A stretch of DNA of 64,000 bases, from contig NC_080671.1 of assembly GCF_030247195.1 (NCBI RefSeq), forward strand, positions 199,843,125 to 199,907,124, given 5' to 3'. Both the position numbers and the translations under genes were made by a program. Source of the stretch: Topomyia yanbarensis. Lineage: Eukaryota > Arthropoda > Insecta > Diptera > Culicidae. The notes under the pieces were generated by a model. It did not search any database, had not been told where the DNA came from, and saw only the letters and a list, made by a program, of their open reading frames with translations. Within the stretch, counting starts at the first letter, position 1, and each line of letters starts with the position of its first letter. This document shows, piece by piece, positions 34,668-47,359 of this stretch.

Positions 34668-35571
34668 AGGGCTCTAAGAACCACAGAAACTGGTCGCGTA
34701 GGTGCTAGAAACGTCGCCGCAAGAAAAAAGATTACAGTAAGAAAAGGAAAGCGCGAAACGAAAAAGAGCACTGATAAAAATCCAAACAGAGATGACCTCC
34801 AAAAAGTTAGCAATTAACACACAACGACACAAACTAATTGATGCTGAATGGAAGAAGCGCAACATCTAACACATTTATTTTATATTATACTCGTATCTTG
34901 ATATTCACCATGTCACGGTTGACATATATTATACTCGACGGGTAACAAATATTACGTTCACTCGGTGTATTAAAAGGCATGTTTAGTACTGTGTCACTGT
35001 TCAACTGTCTCGTTTATTCAATCATCTTAATCTACTTATACTAACTAATACATATAAGTCTTAAAGCTACTTTTCCTATCTGATAGCTAGCTTAGTTCTA
35101 GTGGACATGGCTTAGAAAGCTCGCCATGATTATAGGTTTGTTCCAGTACACGGAAGTCACTCTCTGTTGCTCCGGAGCAAAAAAATTCTTGCTCCTTTTC
35201 ACTCCGATTTGCTACCAGAAGAAGAAAAAGAAAAGAAGATAATACAGGAACGATTTTCTCCCTGTTTGCTCCGGAGTACTTCCAGTTTCTCCTGGTAATG
35301 GAACAAACCTTATATTTCCTACGTCTAAAGTTACTTCTTTGGCTGTCTCGCCAGTATGTGTATTTGTTTATGGAAAAAGGAGGGGCTAATTCGGATTGTC
35401 TATTCTCTTGCGTCATGTTCTCGCGATCGGGTTATTTTCTCTCGTGGTTTACTTCGGTATTTTGAGCTGTGCTGACTGTCTGACCTTGAGCTACTGCGTG
35501 TTTTAGACTGTGCTGACTGTCTTAATGTGTGTCGATGCTATGTTTGTTGTTTCGTAGAATGTGCTGATATG
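34668..35571. other. Spacer, nothing recognised
   Basis: Contains two TGTGCTGACTGTCT words at 35468 and 35508 but no defined element or gene. Confidence 0.4.
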
Positions 35572-35970
35572 CAGCGTTGCCAATGTTCCAGATTTATCTG
35601 GAATCTTCCAGATTTTTCTGAACAGACATTCGCTCAAGTCAGACATTTTACCAGATTTCTTTAAATTTTGCCAGATTTTTCCAGATATTCTGAATTCTAC
35701 GTTACAACCCAGCGGGGATGCCATTATGCCAGATTTTTTTAAAGCTTTTAGCAAAAAGTCAAATCTCTTATTCTATCAGATTTTTTAAACTGCAGAAGTA
35801 GTATCAAATAAATTTTGGAAATCTGGGTCTTATTCGATAAATTCACGTTCTATGAAGACCAAAATGTATGCCAAATTTCGATGACTTTGAGGTCGCTGTC
35901 AGGTGACAGATTTTGCCAGACATGTTTAGTTGAACTGACAGATTTTCTTCGAAAAATAGTGGCAACCCTG
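35572..35970. mobile_element. hAT MITE with CAGGGTTGCCA ends
   Basis: The left end CAGCGTTGCCA and right end TGGCAACCCTG are inverted. The flanks CTGATATG (35564-35571) and CTGATACG (35971-35978) form an 8-bp duplication with one change. CCAGATTTTT words recur inside. A truncated relative is at 37128-37300. Confidence 0.8.
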
Positions 35971-36420
35971 CTGATACGTGAGTCGGCTTTTGTCGTTCAA
36001 GTGCGAAGGCTAATTTATTACGGTCAGTGGTTTGAGGGTTGTTCTTGTTTTTGGGCTCAAGTTTGTGTTGTTTTATTGCGTGCAAAAAACGTGGGTATGT
36101 TTTGAGATTTGGACGTAAGTTTGGTTCTGTGGCTTGTATGTAGATCAGTTTTCCAGTTTGGGTGTAGGTCTGTTTTCGAGGTGCTAAAGATGCAGGTCTG
36201 TTTTAGAAATGTGTTTGGTTGATTATTACTAGCTGTGAAAAACATAGTTGTTTGGTAATGTAAATGTTGTCTTCTACGAAGTGGGTTTTTATGCCAATAG
36301 GGGCTAAGTGTTATGCTTAGAACACAGAGAACAGACATCCATGATCGAACAAAAATATTTAAAAAACGTGTGTAAACATTTGAATTAATATACGAAAAGC
36401 ACTAGCGCCGCCACACCAAC

Positions 36421-36594
36421 CTATCCCAACTATCCGTCAAATCGATTTTGGAACCGGTTCGAAATCTCGGATGGATTCAGCATGGAATCTAGCTCAAAGA
36501 AAACAACCGATACCGACTCTATCGGTTGACGCATTTGAGCTGGAATTCATGCTGGAAGTCCGAATCGGTTCCGGACTAGTTTGACTGGGTAGAG
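36421..36594. mobile_element. 174-bp inverted-repeat MITE
   Basis: CTATCCCAACTATCCGTCAA and TTTTGGAACCGGTTCG at the left face the inverse of CCGAATCGGTTCCGGAC and AGTTTGACTGGGTAG at the right. The inner CAACCGATA faces TATCGGTTG. Organisation resembles the palindrome at 8404-8571. Confidence 0.65.
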
Positions 36595-37127
36595 GAATAA
36601 CCACTGTCAATTCTGTCGCACTCAGTCACAAAAAAACATGACGACAGTAGCGCACCTGGTTTAGATATCCAAACTACCTTCGAAACCGTTAGAGATTTTA
36701 CACAAGTTGAATGCTGAAGTCTGTTCTCTGTGCTAGAATGCGCGGTCTGAGGGTTTGATTTATTTTAGCGTTGTCAGTATTTCTTGTGTGGTATGATTTT
36801 GTCATGTTCGGTGTAAGATTTTCGGGTCGTGGGGAACTATCGGTTTGAGATGCAATGTAGCGTCGTAGGTTGGGTTCGATTAGTATTATGTTTGGGGTAC
36901 GGTTGGTATTGGTATAGTACAGGTATAGTACAATTTCATTAAAAATATTCCGAAATATGAATGCAAAAAATTAAGTTCCATTGAATTTCAAAGTATGTTT
37001 TTTAATATATCGCCACAGAAATCGACCAATGAGCCCCTTGGAATCGATGACTTTCAAACGTCAATCACTTTTTGACTTTCAGTTTTGACATAAGAGTGTC
37101 TTTTAGTTGGGGAATGCAAGATTTTTG

Positions 37128-37300
37128 AATTGTAGAAGTGTTTGCACATACATTTTGGAAATTTAGGGCATATTTTCCCAAATTTATCAAAAATCGATTG
37201 ATAAATTTCGATAACTTTGAGGTCGCTGTTAAGTGACAGATTTTGCCAGACATTTTTTGATGATCTACCAGATATTCTCTGAAAAATAGTGGCAACCCTG
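37128..37300. mobile_element. Truncated hAT MITE (CAGGGTTGCCA family)
   Basis: It matches the right half of 35572-35970, including GATAACTTTGAGGTCGCTGT, GACAGATTTTGCCAGACAT and the terminal AAAAATAGTGGCAACCCTG. The left end is missing. Confidence 0.75.
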
Positions 37301-37383
37301 CTAACGAACACCCCAATTAGTGAACCCCCAATTAACGAATTTGTACTCTATACATAATAAAATTGAAAAAAAAAATCAACAAA

Positions 37384-37611
37384 ATTAGGCAATCCATTAG
37401 ACGTTTGTTTGACAATTCAGCGGTGGGTTCTGTCAACAAGTCTACTCCTGCGAAAAGAAAAACTCGTCCGACAAACAACTTTGTTAGTCCGATTCGTTTG
37501 ATGTTGGTTCGAATCAACGATATTGTCAGATGTCGCACCCCTCGGAGTAACGTCAGAATAAGTAAACAAGAAATAATCAGCTGATCAGAAATGTCTCATA
37601 GATTGCCTAAT
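37384..37611. mobile_element. MITE, ATTAGGCAATCCAT family, copy 2
   Basis: The ends ATTAGGCAATCCAT and ATAGATTGCCTAAT bracket a body that is inverted relative to 8087-8315. A plus-strand frame ends in the same TPRSNVRISKQEIIS peptide seen at the first copy. Confidence 0.7.
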
Positions 37612-38663
37612 TGTTTTCCTTTCTTCGCTTTGTTTTCATTTTCCCGTGAAATGGCATGCAAAATACAATTAAATAACTATTATGCATTATTAGCATAAAT
37701 TTATAATCTGTTGTTTCGATACATCAAATTAATCTTCTCCAGACTTCTATTAGAGGGACATACGTAAAACACGTTTGCTGTTGAGCCCTTTTGAAAAATG
37801 ATCATATCCAATGACTGCTGTCACCGCTGCCAATGTTTTGTTGTTAGTTTTTATTCTGCATGCTCCCGTAAACAGGTGTGTGAACTGAGAAAGTTGTTTG
37901 GCAGCGTCAGCTTTTGGCTTTTTGCCAATAGTTTTGTCGTAGAAGATACTTTTTTATTATTCACGGCAAGTAATTTGATTAGTGGTATTTATACATTAAG
38001 TAAAAATTGTTAGTGTTGTGTTTGCAAAAATAATCATAAACGTACAATGATTGCTTTGTCAAAAATTGCTGTGTAATTCAGGAAAACGTCAAAAGTTCTA
38101 TAGTAGAAATTCGCTTGGAGCTAAAATAGCTGGGGATACACAGAGGAACATCCAACCAATCCCAACTTAGCTTTCTGGTATGTTTCGTAAACTGCTATTG
38201 AATCATTCCTATATGTATGTTTATTTGCGAAAACAGTTTTGTCTGTTTATTTAAGATGACACGTAGCGATAACTTTACACTGTAAAAGTGTTGCCTTTGT
38301 CATAAACCTACAACCACTCGAAAAATTTAGATTCCGAAGGGTCGTGTATCACATACGTCGTGTTAGGAACCTACATTACAGTCCATACTTTTTTTGAATA
38401 ACGTCTAACTGAAGCTATATTATCAATGATATGGTACTACTGTTATTTTGAACTCTTCAGGTGACCCAGTATAGGTTGTAGATCTCATCAAATTAAAAAC
38501 AAACAATGTAGGAAAATATCGTATAACCTAAAAATCTTGTATTTTGTCAAAATATTTTCTGGGACTTGCTGCACTGAAAAATTTACTACGTTGTCATTTT
38601 ACAGCAAATTTTAATTTTGTTATTGTTCTGTAAACGAGAATAAATCAATATTAATTCTTCAAA
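37612..38663. other. Spacer, nothing recognised
   Basis: No gene, RNA or repeat could be defined. Confidence 0.4.
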
Positions 38664-38858
38664 AGGGCTAATGAGATTTTTGTAAACAAACTTCTTTCGC
38701 TCATTACTCCGCAGCCAAGTTGAATTTCATGACAAATACACATGAATCAACATCTTTACCCTTGGTAGAATCAATTTCAAATGTTTTCTGTGTTGAAATT
38801 ATAACAAAATAAGAGAAATTAGCAAAACAAAAGTTTGTTTACAAATCTTATTAGCCCT
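38664..38858. mobile_element. 195-bp MITE with AGGGCTAAT ends
   Basis: AGGGCTAATGAGATTTTTGT plus AAACAAACTT at the left faces the inverse AAGTTTGTTTACAAATCTTA and TTAGCCCT at the right. Confidence 0.7.
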
Positions 38859-38912
38859 ATTCAAAAGTTGATATGGAAATTACCTTTCCAATGTTATGCT
38901 ATGTTGTTAATA

Positions 38913-39558
38913 CGGTAATTGTTTACTTTAGCTACTTTTCCCCCTGTAAGTGGAAAACATGTTTTTCTTTCGTGAATATGCTAGTTTAGTGTTGTAGATT
39001 CATAAAAATGAGGCGGAAAGCGAAATTTTTTTTAATAATTCATTAATTAGCTTTAAAGTAAGTTGTACCTAATAACTTTGTTCATAAAGTTATTGTGCTC
39101 CCGAAAGTAAGGTTTTTGGCGAAGCTAGTTTAATGCGGCTATGCCGCATAGCCGTAGTCCTCGTACTCGTCATCGGAAACGTAAGCAAACCTGCGATCCA
39201 CTCGTTTGCCCGGTATACTCAAACATACGGGCTACCTCTAGTTTAAGTCCCTCTGAGCGGTAGCGAAGTCGGACAGCATGAGAGAAAAATCGGCTTTGCG
39301 CCGCTTCGGATCCTTGGACTTGGCTATGTGGCGTAGCCGCATTAAACTAACTTCACCAAAAACCTTACTTTCGAGAGCACAATAACCCTATGTGCAAGGT
39401 TAGTAGGTAGAACTTATTTTTAGTCTCATTAATAAATTATTAAAAATTTTCGCTTTCCGCCTATTTTTTATGAATCTAGAACACTAAACTAGCATATTCA
39501 CGAAAAAAACATGTTTTCCACTTACAGGGGGAAAAGTAGCTAAAGTAAACAATTACCG
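38913..39558. mobile_element. Foldback element with about 230-bp arms
   Basis: The left arm (38913-39140) and right arm (39330-39558) are inverted copies from the terminal CGGTAATTGTTTACTTTAGC through AAAACATGTTTTTC to TTAATGCGGCTA. A unique central part of about 190 bases separates them. TTAATA stands on both sides (38907-38912 and 39559-39564), a likely 6-bp target duplication. No ORF. Confidence 0.8.
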
Positions 39559-39655
39559 TTAATACTTTGCGGTTTTGGGACAACAGTATACATTATTTTA
39601 CGATTTTTCCATGAAAAATGCGAAACTTGATCAAAAATTTTATTAAGCGTATATT

Positions 39656-39731
39656 CTGCCGTGATACGCATAACAGTCCCACCTGCATAGGAAACACGTA
39701 GCAAATGGGATCGTTATGCGGATCACGGCAG
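39656..39731. repeat. 76-bp palindromic element, copy D
   Basis: CTGCCGTGATACGCATAAC faces CGTTATGCGGATCACGGCAG, with AGTCCCAC and ATGGGAT inside. It is closely similar to copy A at 10938. Confidence 0.75.
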
Positions 39732-42519
39732 TATTGTTTTGATGAAAATTTAGATAGAATATACATTTCCGCATCCATAACTGTTTATCATAAAGGTCAA
39801 TTGAAAAATGCCCGATTCATTAGTTTCCAAATCAAAAACTTGCTCGCATGAACTCTTAAGGTGTTAATGAGTCGTTGTCGGTGAACATTATTTTGGCACT
39901 GCGTCGTATTGAAGATTTAGTGCTTGCCCCTCATATGGGGTTCGAGTCGAGTATCCTATGAAACGAATGGAATCTTGCTGATATGGCTCATACGCACGGT
40001 ATTAACCAGCAATTCCGGATCTCGCCATCCTTTGTGCAATCCTCACTTAAACCTACAAATAGCGAAATGTTTCAAACAGTACTCGACGAACTCTCCCCTT
40101 TCGCAGCTTACATCAAATGAGAGATGGAAGTTCGGCATCTCGCTATGTATGCATGTGCAATTATCTTTCTCTGACAAGTACAAAGAGGAGCTCGAATGCG
40201 ATGGTGTGGCATACCGCATATGACTGAATTGTTGGTTGTAGATTTTACGATTGTATATTATTACCCTGAAAATCATTCCCCATAAAGCTACTCCCCAGAA
40301 TATCATTCCCCAGAATGTAACATTTCCTAGAATCCCATTCCCCAGAATGCACCATTTCCCAGAAAGTCATTCCCAAGAAAAGTTTTACTTTTTTTATTAT
40401 CTGCCATCGAACGATATTCTTCGCTTTCGATTCGCACATTTGAAATGATTTGTATTGTGTTGAAATCGGATGTTAGGATGACATTATTTATTCCGAATTA
40501 AAATAAAGAATTTGCTAATTCATGTTGTGTTGAATATTGCAATGAAAAATTTTCCTCAAAAACCATGCCACATAAACTAAAGTACCGTAGTGTTTTCCCC
40601 AGAAAAAACTGCTCTCCAAAAAATCATTCTCTCGAATGTAACAATTTCTAGAAAACAATATTCCAGAATGTCCTCTTTCTCGAAAAAGCCAGAATAAACC
40701 AATGCTCAAAAGTTTATTCCCCAGATATAGCCATTTCCCAGACGATTGTATAACATTCCCCCGAAAACAATTCCCCAGAAGAATGCCGAAGCTTTTTCCC
40801 CAGAAACACATATTCCAGAAAGTACTAATTCCCAGAAAACTGATTCCCAGAAAGTACCAAAGCCCAGAAAACTTTCACCGAGATAGAACCAGAACCCAGA
40901 AAATTATTTTGCCGAACATTTTTTTCCTTCCATTGTGTCAATAAACAATTCGTTACATTTAGATCATCAGTACTTAAATACTTGTTATAAGTTCGCTATT
41001 AATAGTATTTTTTAAGATTTACGCATTGTGCTTAAATTTAAACGCATTAAAAAAGATGGAAAGATCTACGGGTGATGATTATATATTAAATGAAAGCTTT
41101 CAATTCCTATTTGATAGAAAAAATATAATATAAAATAATGGTGTTGAACCAATTTTTGCATTTAAAACCGCTTGCTCCGTGTGTAGCAATAGTGGCGCAA
41201 TTGCTAATTTCGGCTCCTATAGATGCAAAACCCATTGATTACTTTTGGAGCATGCAACTCTAGGTACATACGCCCCACTATAGTTGCAAAGGAGCTCAAA
41301 AATCAAGGAAAACTCTTTATTTAAGTTTTTTTGTAGCAAATTTCTATGATAAAACTTGTGTTGCCTTGCGAGTTTAGTGCGAACTAGAAACCAAAAAATA
41401 ATTAACGGCGGTTGGCATTTTAATCAAGCGTTTAGCCTACTACTGCAACTACTGTTGAATATTCAACAATCGTCGACTTTCGATATTTGCGGCATCGCGC
41501 CGCGGAAATATTCTAAAACTCTATAATATATTTGAGTTGAGATAATAGGTAAGACAATATTACGTGTTACCTGAAGATCTAGAAACATAAAAAGAGTACC
41601 ATTAGGTTAAATACCTAATAGAACATCTTAAACCTCTTTCGCATTGCGTGTTATTGACTGTTAATGATTGAGCACAAAGCTTTGGCTGCCTAGAGCTAAA
41701 AACTAATTTTTTTTCGATTTCTTGGTACAATGGCAATCGACGTAGGATTTTGCGAAATGGCGCACTTGTTAATGAAAAAGCGCTGAAAAATTCATTAAAA
41801 TCGACGCAAATTTAAACAAAAACTATGCCAAGAAAATCTAAAATCTTACGTACGTCGCTGCAGATGGAAATTCTGAATACACTGTGCAAATCTCAAAACG
41901 ATCCAAAAGGAGTTGTTTCACTTACATTTCCGACCAGCTAAAAAGTGGTTTCGAAAAAATCGCGTTTAAAGTTTTCAGTACGCTCGGGGTATACATAAGA
42001 CGCGCTTCGGCGACATATCATTTTCAAAACTATTTAAGCACATTTTCAGCCATTGAAATTTTTTTCGATACTTTCAACAACAGAGTACTTAACATAGATC
42101 ATTAACAACGTTTTCTAACTTAATAATACTTCATTGATTGCATAGTTTCAGTCTAATAAAAACTGTTGCATACGGCCAGTTTTTAGAAGAAATGAAACAT
42201 TTTTTTGGGAATAAACTGTTAGGGAGTGAATAGATTTTAATTATGTTTTTTATTACAAAGATACGTGTGTTGCCTTTCAACTTTCACTTTTGAAGACGAA
42301 AAAAGCGCGTTTTCCCGAAAGTAGTGTTTTTTAGCTTCCGAGTCTCCTCATAGAACTATTGGTACGATTTCAATTTTTTTAATTGTTCAGAAATCATACC
42401 GCTATGTTGGGCCGAGTACGATTTGCAAAATTTTATTCAAAAAATGACGTAATAATTAAAATTTAACTTAAAAATAACAAAAAAAACTCAGGAAAATATA
42501 GCCAACGTATCTATGATTA

Positions 42520-43299
42520 GGGGCCGTACACAAATGACGTAGCTTTTTTCGGCGATTTTTGACCCCTCCCTCCCCCCACGTAGCATTTGGTCACAAAATT
42601 CTAACCTCCCCCTCGTAAATAACGTAGCATTTACCTACCCCCTCCCCCTCGTCCCATGCAAAGCGCCCGGGAGATGAAAAAAAATTGCATATGTTTTTCA
42701 ATTATTTTAAATACATGTCCTTTCAAAATGTTTTACGACTTTTATCAACATTTTCATTATAACAGCAAATTGCGTGCAAAATAAGCCCATTTCATAACAA
42801 ATATAGTGTTGATAGTTTTGTTTTGAATTTTATAAGTCAAAGGGAGCATGAAGAGAAGTTCTCTCAGTTCACAATCGTGCAGCCGCCAATGATTGTAAGA
42901 AGCATACGTTCATCTAAATTACTAAATTTTGTTTGGGTGAATCCGAAGTGAAAATTTAATTCAGCTTTCAAACTAAGTCTACTAATTAGCAACATTAGCT
43001 AACTAATGTAGCAAGTTAAACCCGCATACAAAATCTTTTTGTATTTTCGCGAACTTGCAATTCCGCGAATCGTAAAATTTACCTCATGACAAAACCGCAT
43101 CAAAAGTAACTAGATTGAATTTAAATTTATTTCTCTTGGGAATGGATGATCATTAAATTGTTTTCTCTAAACAATGGGTTTTAAACTTAATGCTACGTCG
43201 CACAACTTCTGACCCTACCCTCCCCCTCGTCACACTTCGTCACAAATTTGGTATACCCTCCCTACCCCCCAAAATGCTACGTCATTTATGCATGGCCCC
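42520..43299. mobile_element. Harbinger-like MITE with GGGGCCGTACA ends
   Basis: The left end is GGGGCCGTACACAAATGACG then TAGC. The right end is the inverse, GCTACGTCATTTATGCATGG then CCCC. TTA flanks both sides (42517-42519 and 43300-43302). CCTCCCCCTCGT blocks lie near both ends. The 780-bp body has no transposase. Confidence 0.75.
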
Positions 43300-43687
43300 T
43301 TATAGAGAATATCAACCTTTTGGTTACTGATTACCCAATTAGCCGAAACTTTACTTAAGCGGGACCCATGTAATTTAAACATCAATGTCACCAATGACGT
43401 TTCAAGTTCGCAGATATTTTTGTTTTCGTCGTTTAATATTAAATTGAAAAGCCGAAACATGCATCCTCAAAATAAAAAAAAAATCAAGATCCATTCAGTA
43501 TATCTTTCGCAATTTATTCCCAAAAACACCTCAATTTTAGGCCTCGAGAGTAGACCCACTTGAAATTTCGATGGTACATGTTGCAACAAACATCGAAGAA
43601 TGTTATAAAAAATCTTTAATATGATAGTTCGAATATGTTTTTCCTATTTTAGCCAACCTTTTGCCTCAGCTATTCCATAATGTGCTG

Positions 43688-44537
43688 GAAAGAATGAATC
43701 AACCCCTATGTTTGAGAAAACCGGTCAGACGAGTGGATAACAAGTTTCATTCCGAGAACTATTTGGCATACATATTCAAAGAGCTGCTCATGTTTAAAAG
43801 AAGGAGTCAACTCCTATGTTCGAATAAACCGGGCATACGAGTTGATCACAGGTCATACCCTTGTTGATTCATCTGCTACATAAATTGAATACATTACATA
43901 CATACATTGAACGAACGTTCTTGCCCTTAGTACACATGCTCCTTCTAGATAAAACAGAATCCAACTACAAAAAAGCTCTAAAACTGATGAAAACCATAGC
44001 AGCTAACAACAACATTACAATTAATCCGTCGATTGTATTGACAGATTTCGAAACCGATGAGATAAACGCTATCGCAAGGATTGTTCCCAATTCTGTGCGA
44101 TGTGGTTGCTTTTTCCACCTAACGAAAAATTGGTGGAAACGGATCCAAAAATTGGGATTATCTGGAATTTATTTGAAAAACGTGCAAATGCAGATCTCTT
44201 TTAGACAAACGCAGGTCTTGGACTTTTTGAAGCCCCAAGATGTGCCTGAAGACTTGGGTATTGTTCATGCTTTAGCTCCGGATCAAATGGCTCCGTACTT
44301 TGATTACATCGAAAAAAATGTTTTGGGGAAGCGAAGGGTTGGAAAATACTGCGCACAGGCACAGGTCAGATTTTCCCCTGAATTATGGATCATGCAATAC
44401 AACACTCTCAATGACATACCCAGAACCTCAAACGCAATAGAAGGGTATCACAACAAACGAAATGCACTCTTGAAAGGTGGTCACTGGTAAACTCGAAAGA
44501 AGGAATCAACACCTATGCTTGAATAAACCGGACAGTA
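43688..44537 (+). repeat. Three spaced copies of a 45-55 bp motif
   Basis: GAATCAAC.CCTATG.TTGA followed by AAACCGG.CA occurs at 43688-43742, 43797-43851 and 44495-44537. The first two flank sequence before the transposase fragment; the third begins 4 bases after its stop codon. Confidence 0.75.
43900..44490 (+). pseudogene. MULE transposase fragment
   Basis: An open frame of about 195 codons carries marks of the MULE transposase core: PLVHMLLLDKTESNY, VLTDFETDEINAI with an acidic residue, the RCGCFFHLTKNWWKRI block (C and H of the zinc-like CxxH) and the closing RTSNAIEGYHNKRN with the expected glutamate. The N-terminal part with the first catalytic aspartate and any FLYWCH or WRKY finger is absent or out of frame upstream, and there is no ATG at a sensible place, so this is a fragment. 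It stops at TAA 44488-44490. Closest affinity is to Phantom-type MULEs of insects by memory; Hop or other subgroups are possible. Confidence 0.8.
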
Positions 44538-44620
44538 CATTCTGGGGGAGAGCATTCCGGGGAATGGCTTTCTGGGAAATGGATATCGGAGAAATGGTAT
44601 ACAACTATATTTTACAGAAT

Positions 44621-47359
44621 ATTAAAAATATTGCATGGCAAGGTATGCGTTTAGCTCATTGTTTTTACAAAGTACGATGCGAAATTGTTAAGATATCAAA
44701 TCAAATCAAATTGTATCAAACATGAAAATTATTTAGTATGAAAAGGGATATATTACACCAAAAAATTATCAAAACACAGAATACAATATCAAGTTTGAAC
44801 AGTAATATTTGACACAGAAATTGAGTAAGTAAAGTAAATACACGGAAACGCTCTCGATCGCATAGCAACTAAATTATTAGTCGAATTTCTGAAATCGATT
44901 GGTTAAAATTTGGTACAGCTAAACGATTGTTGATTTTTCTAAACTGTCATTTTTGTTTTTGTGTCAACAAAACAGTGGCTGAAACAACTAAAACATCTAG
45001 TTGAAAATACAATGCTGTCAGTTAGCAAAGACACACATCATCTGAATCAGCTAATCAAATGAGTTGTATCTACTAATGTTGTTGTTGATTTTAAGAATAT
45101 TACGAGTTGAAAACTAAAACTAAGATGGTTGTTTCAATCAACTGGTTTGTTGATTTAATAATTCGCAACCAGTCGTAACAGTCAATATGTTTGTTGAAAA
45201 TTAAAAGCGATTTTGGTATTTTAATCAATTTTTTTTTTGATTTCGTCGGCCAAAAAGTTGTACCAGCTAATTATTTTGTAAATTCTAGGTTGGATTTGTG
45301 ATTTGGAATAATAGATATCAAATATTTATATTATTTTTATTATTCCATGACATGATAAATAAGAAAATTACTGTTAAATATATATAAATATTATAAATAA
45401 TTGGTTGTCATATAAAAACGGAAAAAACTGCAATCCCGTCGAAATACAACAGAGCGCCAAAAGAACAATTCATCTTGGGCGTGGCTGGAATGTTCGGAAG
45501 TATTGTTCGCGAGAATGTCTGATCCAATACGCATGAATGACCTAGAATGGAAATAAATATGACTCCATTTTAAATGGATTAATGTGAATGCAAAATTACC
45601 AACTCAACAACAATACATAACTGCCTATCCACTCAAAAAATTAAACTTGTAGAACTGGAAACCCCCACTTAAGGAAATTATTCAAACTGATAATTATTAA
45701 TATTTAGCTGTCTAAAGATTCATACCTGCCATTTCTTTATGTCTTATAAATAATATTCTTAGTTTAATTTATGATAACATTCATAATTACTAAACATTCA
45801 TCTTATCAAAAGTACCTCTACATAACCTAATTTAAAATCATTGACAACCAAGCATAGTTGGTTAGTTTATATTCTCTCATGGGAACTTCTAGACATTGTG
45901 CAACACGCGCGTGCTCCAACCACATTCGAATTATCATTTTCATTTCTTACTGTGCGTTAAATGGGTGATATATCTACTTTTGTTATTCTATGATACATAA
46001 TTGTCACCTACTTAACAATTCAGTAGCAATTGTGTATCAGGGGAGCATAGGGAGTCCACTAAAACGTGAGTTTAGTGATAATTTCACAACGAATTTAATT
46101 TCATTTTGTGTACAATTTCACTAAATGGATAACAATTCGGCTTACAATTTGGATTTAGAAAAGTTTTAGTCAAACATGAATGAGTTATTAGCTGAATGTG
46201 CATTTTTTCTAATAAAAAAAACCTTTATCTTTTTCCTCTGCATCCATTCTAAACCCGCCACAGGAAATATAAATATACTACCTACTTAGATATGGTACTA
46301 TCTTGTTGGTTTAACGGCTGGCTGTATCCATCGGTCGTCGTTCAATCAGGAAACTGTACAACCCATCATAATAATTTACTATTCTCACCTTTGATTTTAA
46401 TAATACCATCGCATTTGGATTACTGCGCTGAAAAAAGACACACAAAGAAAACAGAAGTTTTAAAAATAGACATACTTATCTGACTCAATAAGTGAAAGCA
46501 TCACGATCCATCTGTAAAATTTGATCGAAATTTTCGGATAAATATTCCTGAAATTAAATTCATAATTCATTCATAATATGCCTTTGAAAATCATTTCGAA
46601 AACTTACCTTTATTATGATTTGGAAATATGTATAAAGTCACACAGAGAAACTGAATAAAGCAATAAAGAAACTTGCTACTAATTTGTTTCTTATCCATAT
46701 TGGCACAGATAAAAAGGTGGAAACGTGTGCCATTTTTTTATTCGTTTGCTTCTTGCTTGCAAAATAATCAGGACCACCAACCAATCAAAGCGACGATTGT
46801 AAGCATGTGATAAAAATAATTATGGCGATCGGACCCGTGTTGAGTAAATATTTACATCACCACCCAATCTTCTTTCTGTCGCTTCGAAAAAAAATAATTT
46901 GACGAACTCTGAAACGTAGAAAATGTTGACACCTTTCCGATTCTGCATCTTGAAGAAAATTAGTAAACAAACGATTAACGATAACAACTTTTCTGCTGAA
47001 CATTTCAGGGATGCCGGTTTAATTTGTTAATCGCCAGCAGCCAAAACTTGTCTTTAAATGGCCACACATGTCTGAAAAATATTTTAAGCGGAAAATTAGG
47101 ACTATAATCAGCTAATAGAAATTTTCTATCGAAAGTTTTGTTTCGTTTAAGCAAACTGTCAAAGAAGGTAAACTCTGTATCAATATGTGCATTAGGCTTG
47201 TGGGATTTATAATCTCCCGCGCGATTTTTTCCGGCAAATAGCTTTTCATCGCTCTCAATCAACATCAATTAATTACCCAATTTCCACGACATAAAATATG
47301 TCAAGGGATACAAAACTGAGAGAAAAAATACTAAATTGTGAAAGTCATTATAAATGTTG
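44621..47359. other. AT-rich gene desert
   Basis: No supported gene. The part 44838-45290 is rich in CAACTAAAAC and TTGTTGATTT words and resembles 52430-52620, so a dispersed repeat is likely. A protein-like 80-codon frame on the minus strand at 47268-47005 (TEFTFFDSLLKRNKTFD) has no recognisable domain. Confidence 0.35.

Larger units (their letters stand above)
40255..44620. mobile_element. Probable decayed MULE with CCCAGAA arrays
   Basis: The left part (40262-40380 and 40590-40905) is packed with about 25 degenerate TTCCCCAGAAT words. The inverse, TTCTGGGGGA and TTTCTGGGAAATGG, lies at 44536-44600 just after a MULE transposase fragment. Inverted repeat-rich ends around a MULE-like transposase suggest one element of about 4.4 kb, later entered by the Harbinger-like element at 42520. 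The end points are estimates. The stretch 40910-42519 has no recognisable content. Confidence 0.5.

Noticed and set aside
40245..40944. Several ORFs of 64-98 codons with FPR/ESHSQE or WEMV-type repeats
   Set aside because: They are translations of the CCCAGAA repeat array.
47005..47268. Minus-strand ORF of 87 codons with protein-like composition
   Set aside because: No domain, no splice context and no conserved neighbour; chance ORF cannot be excluded.
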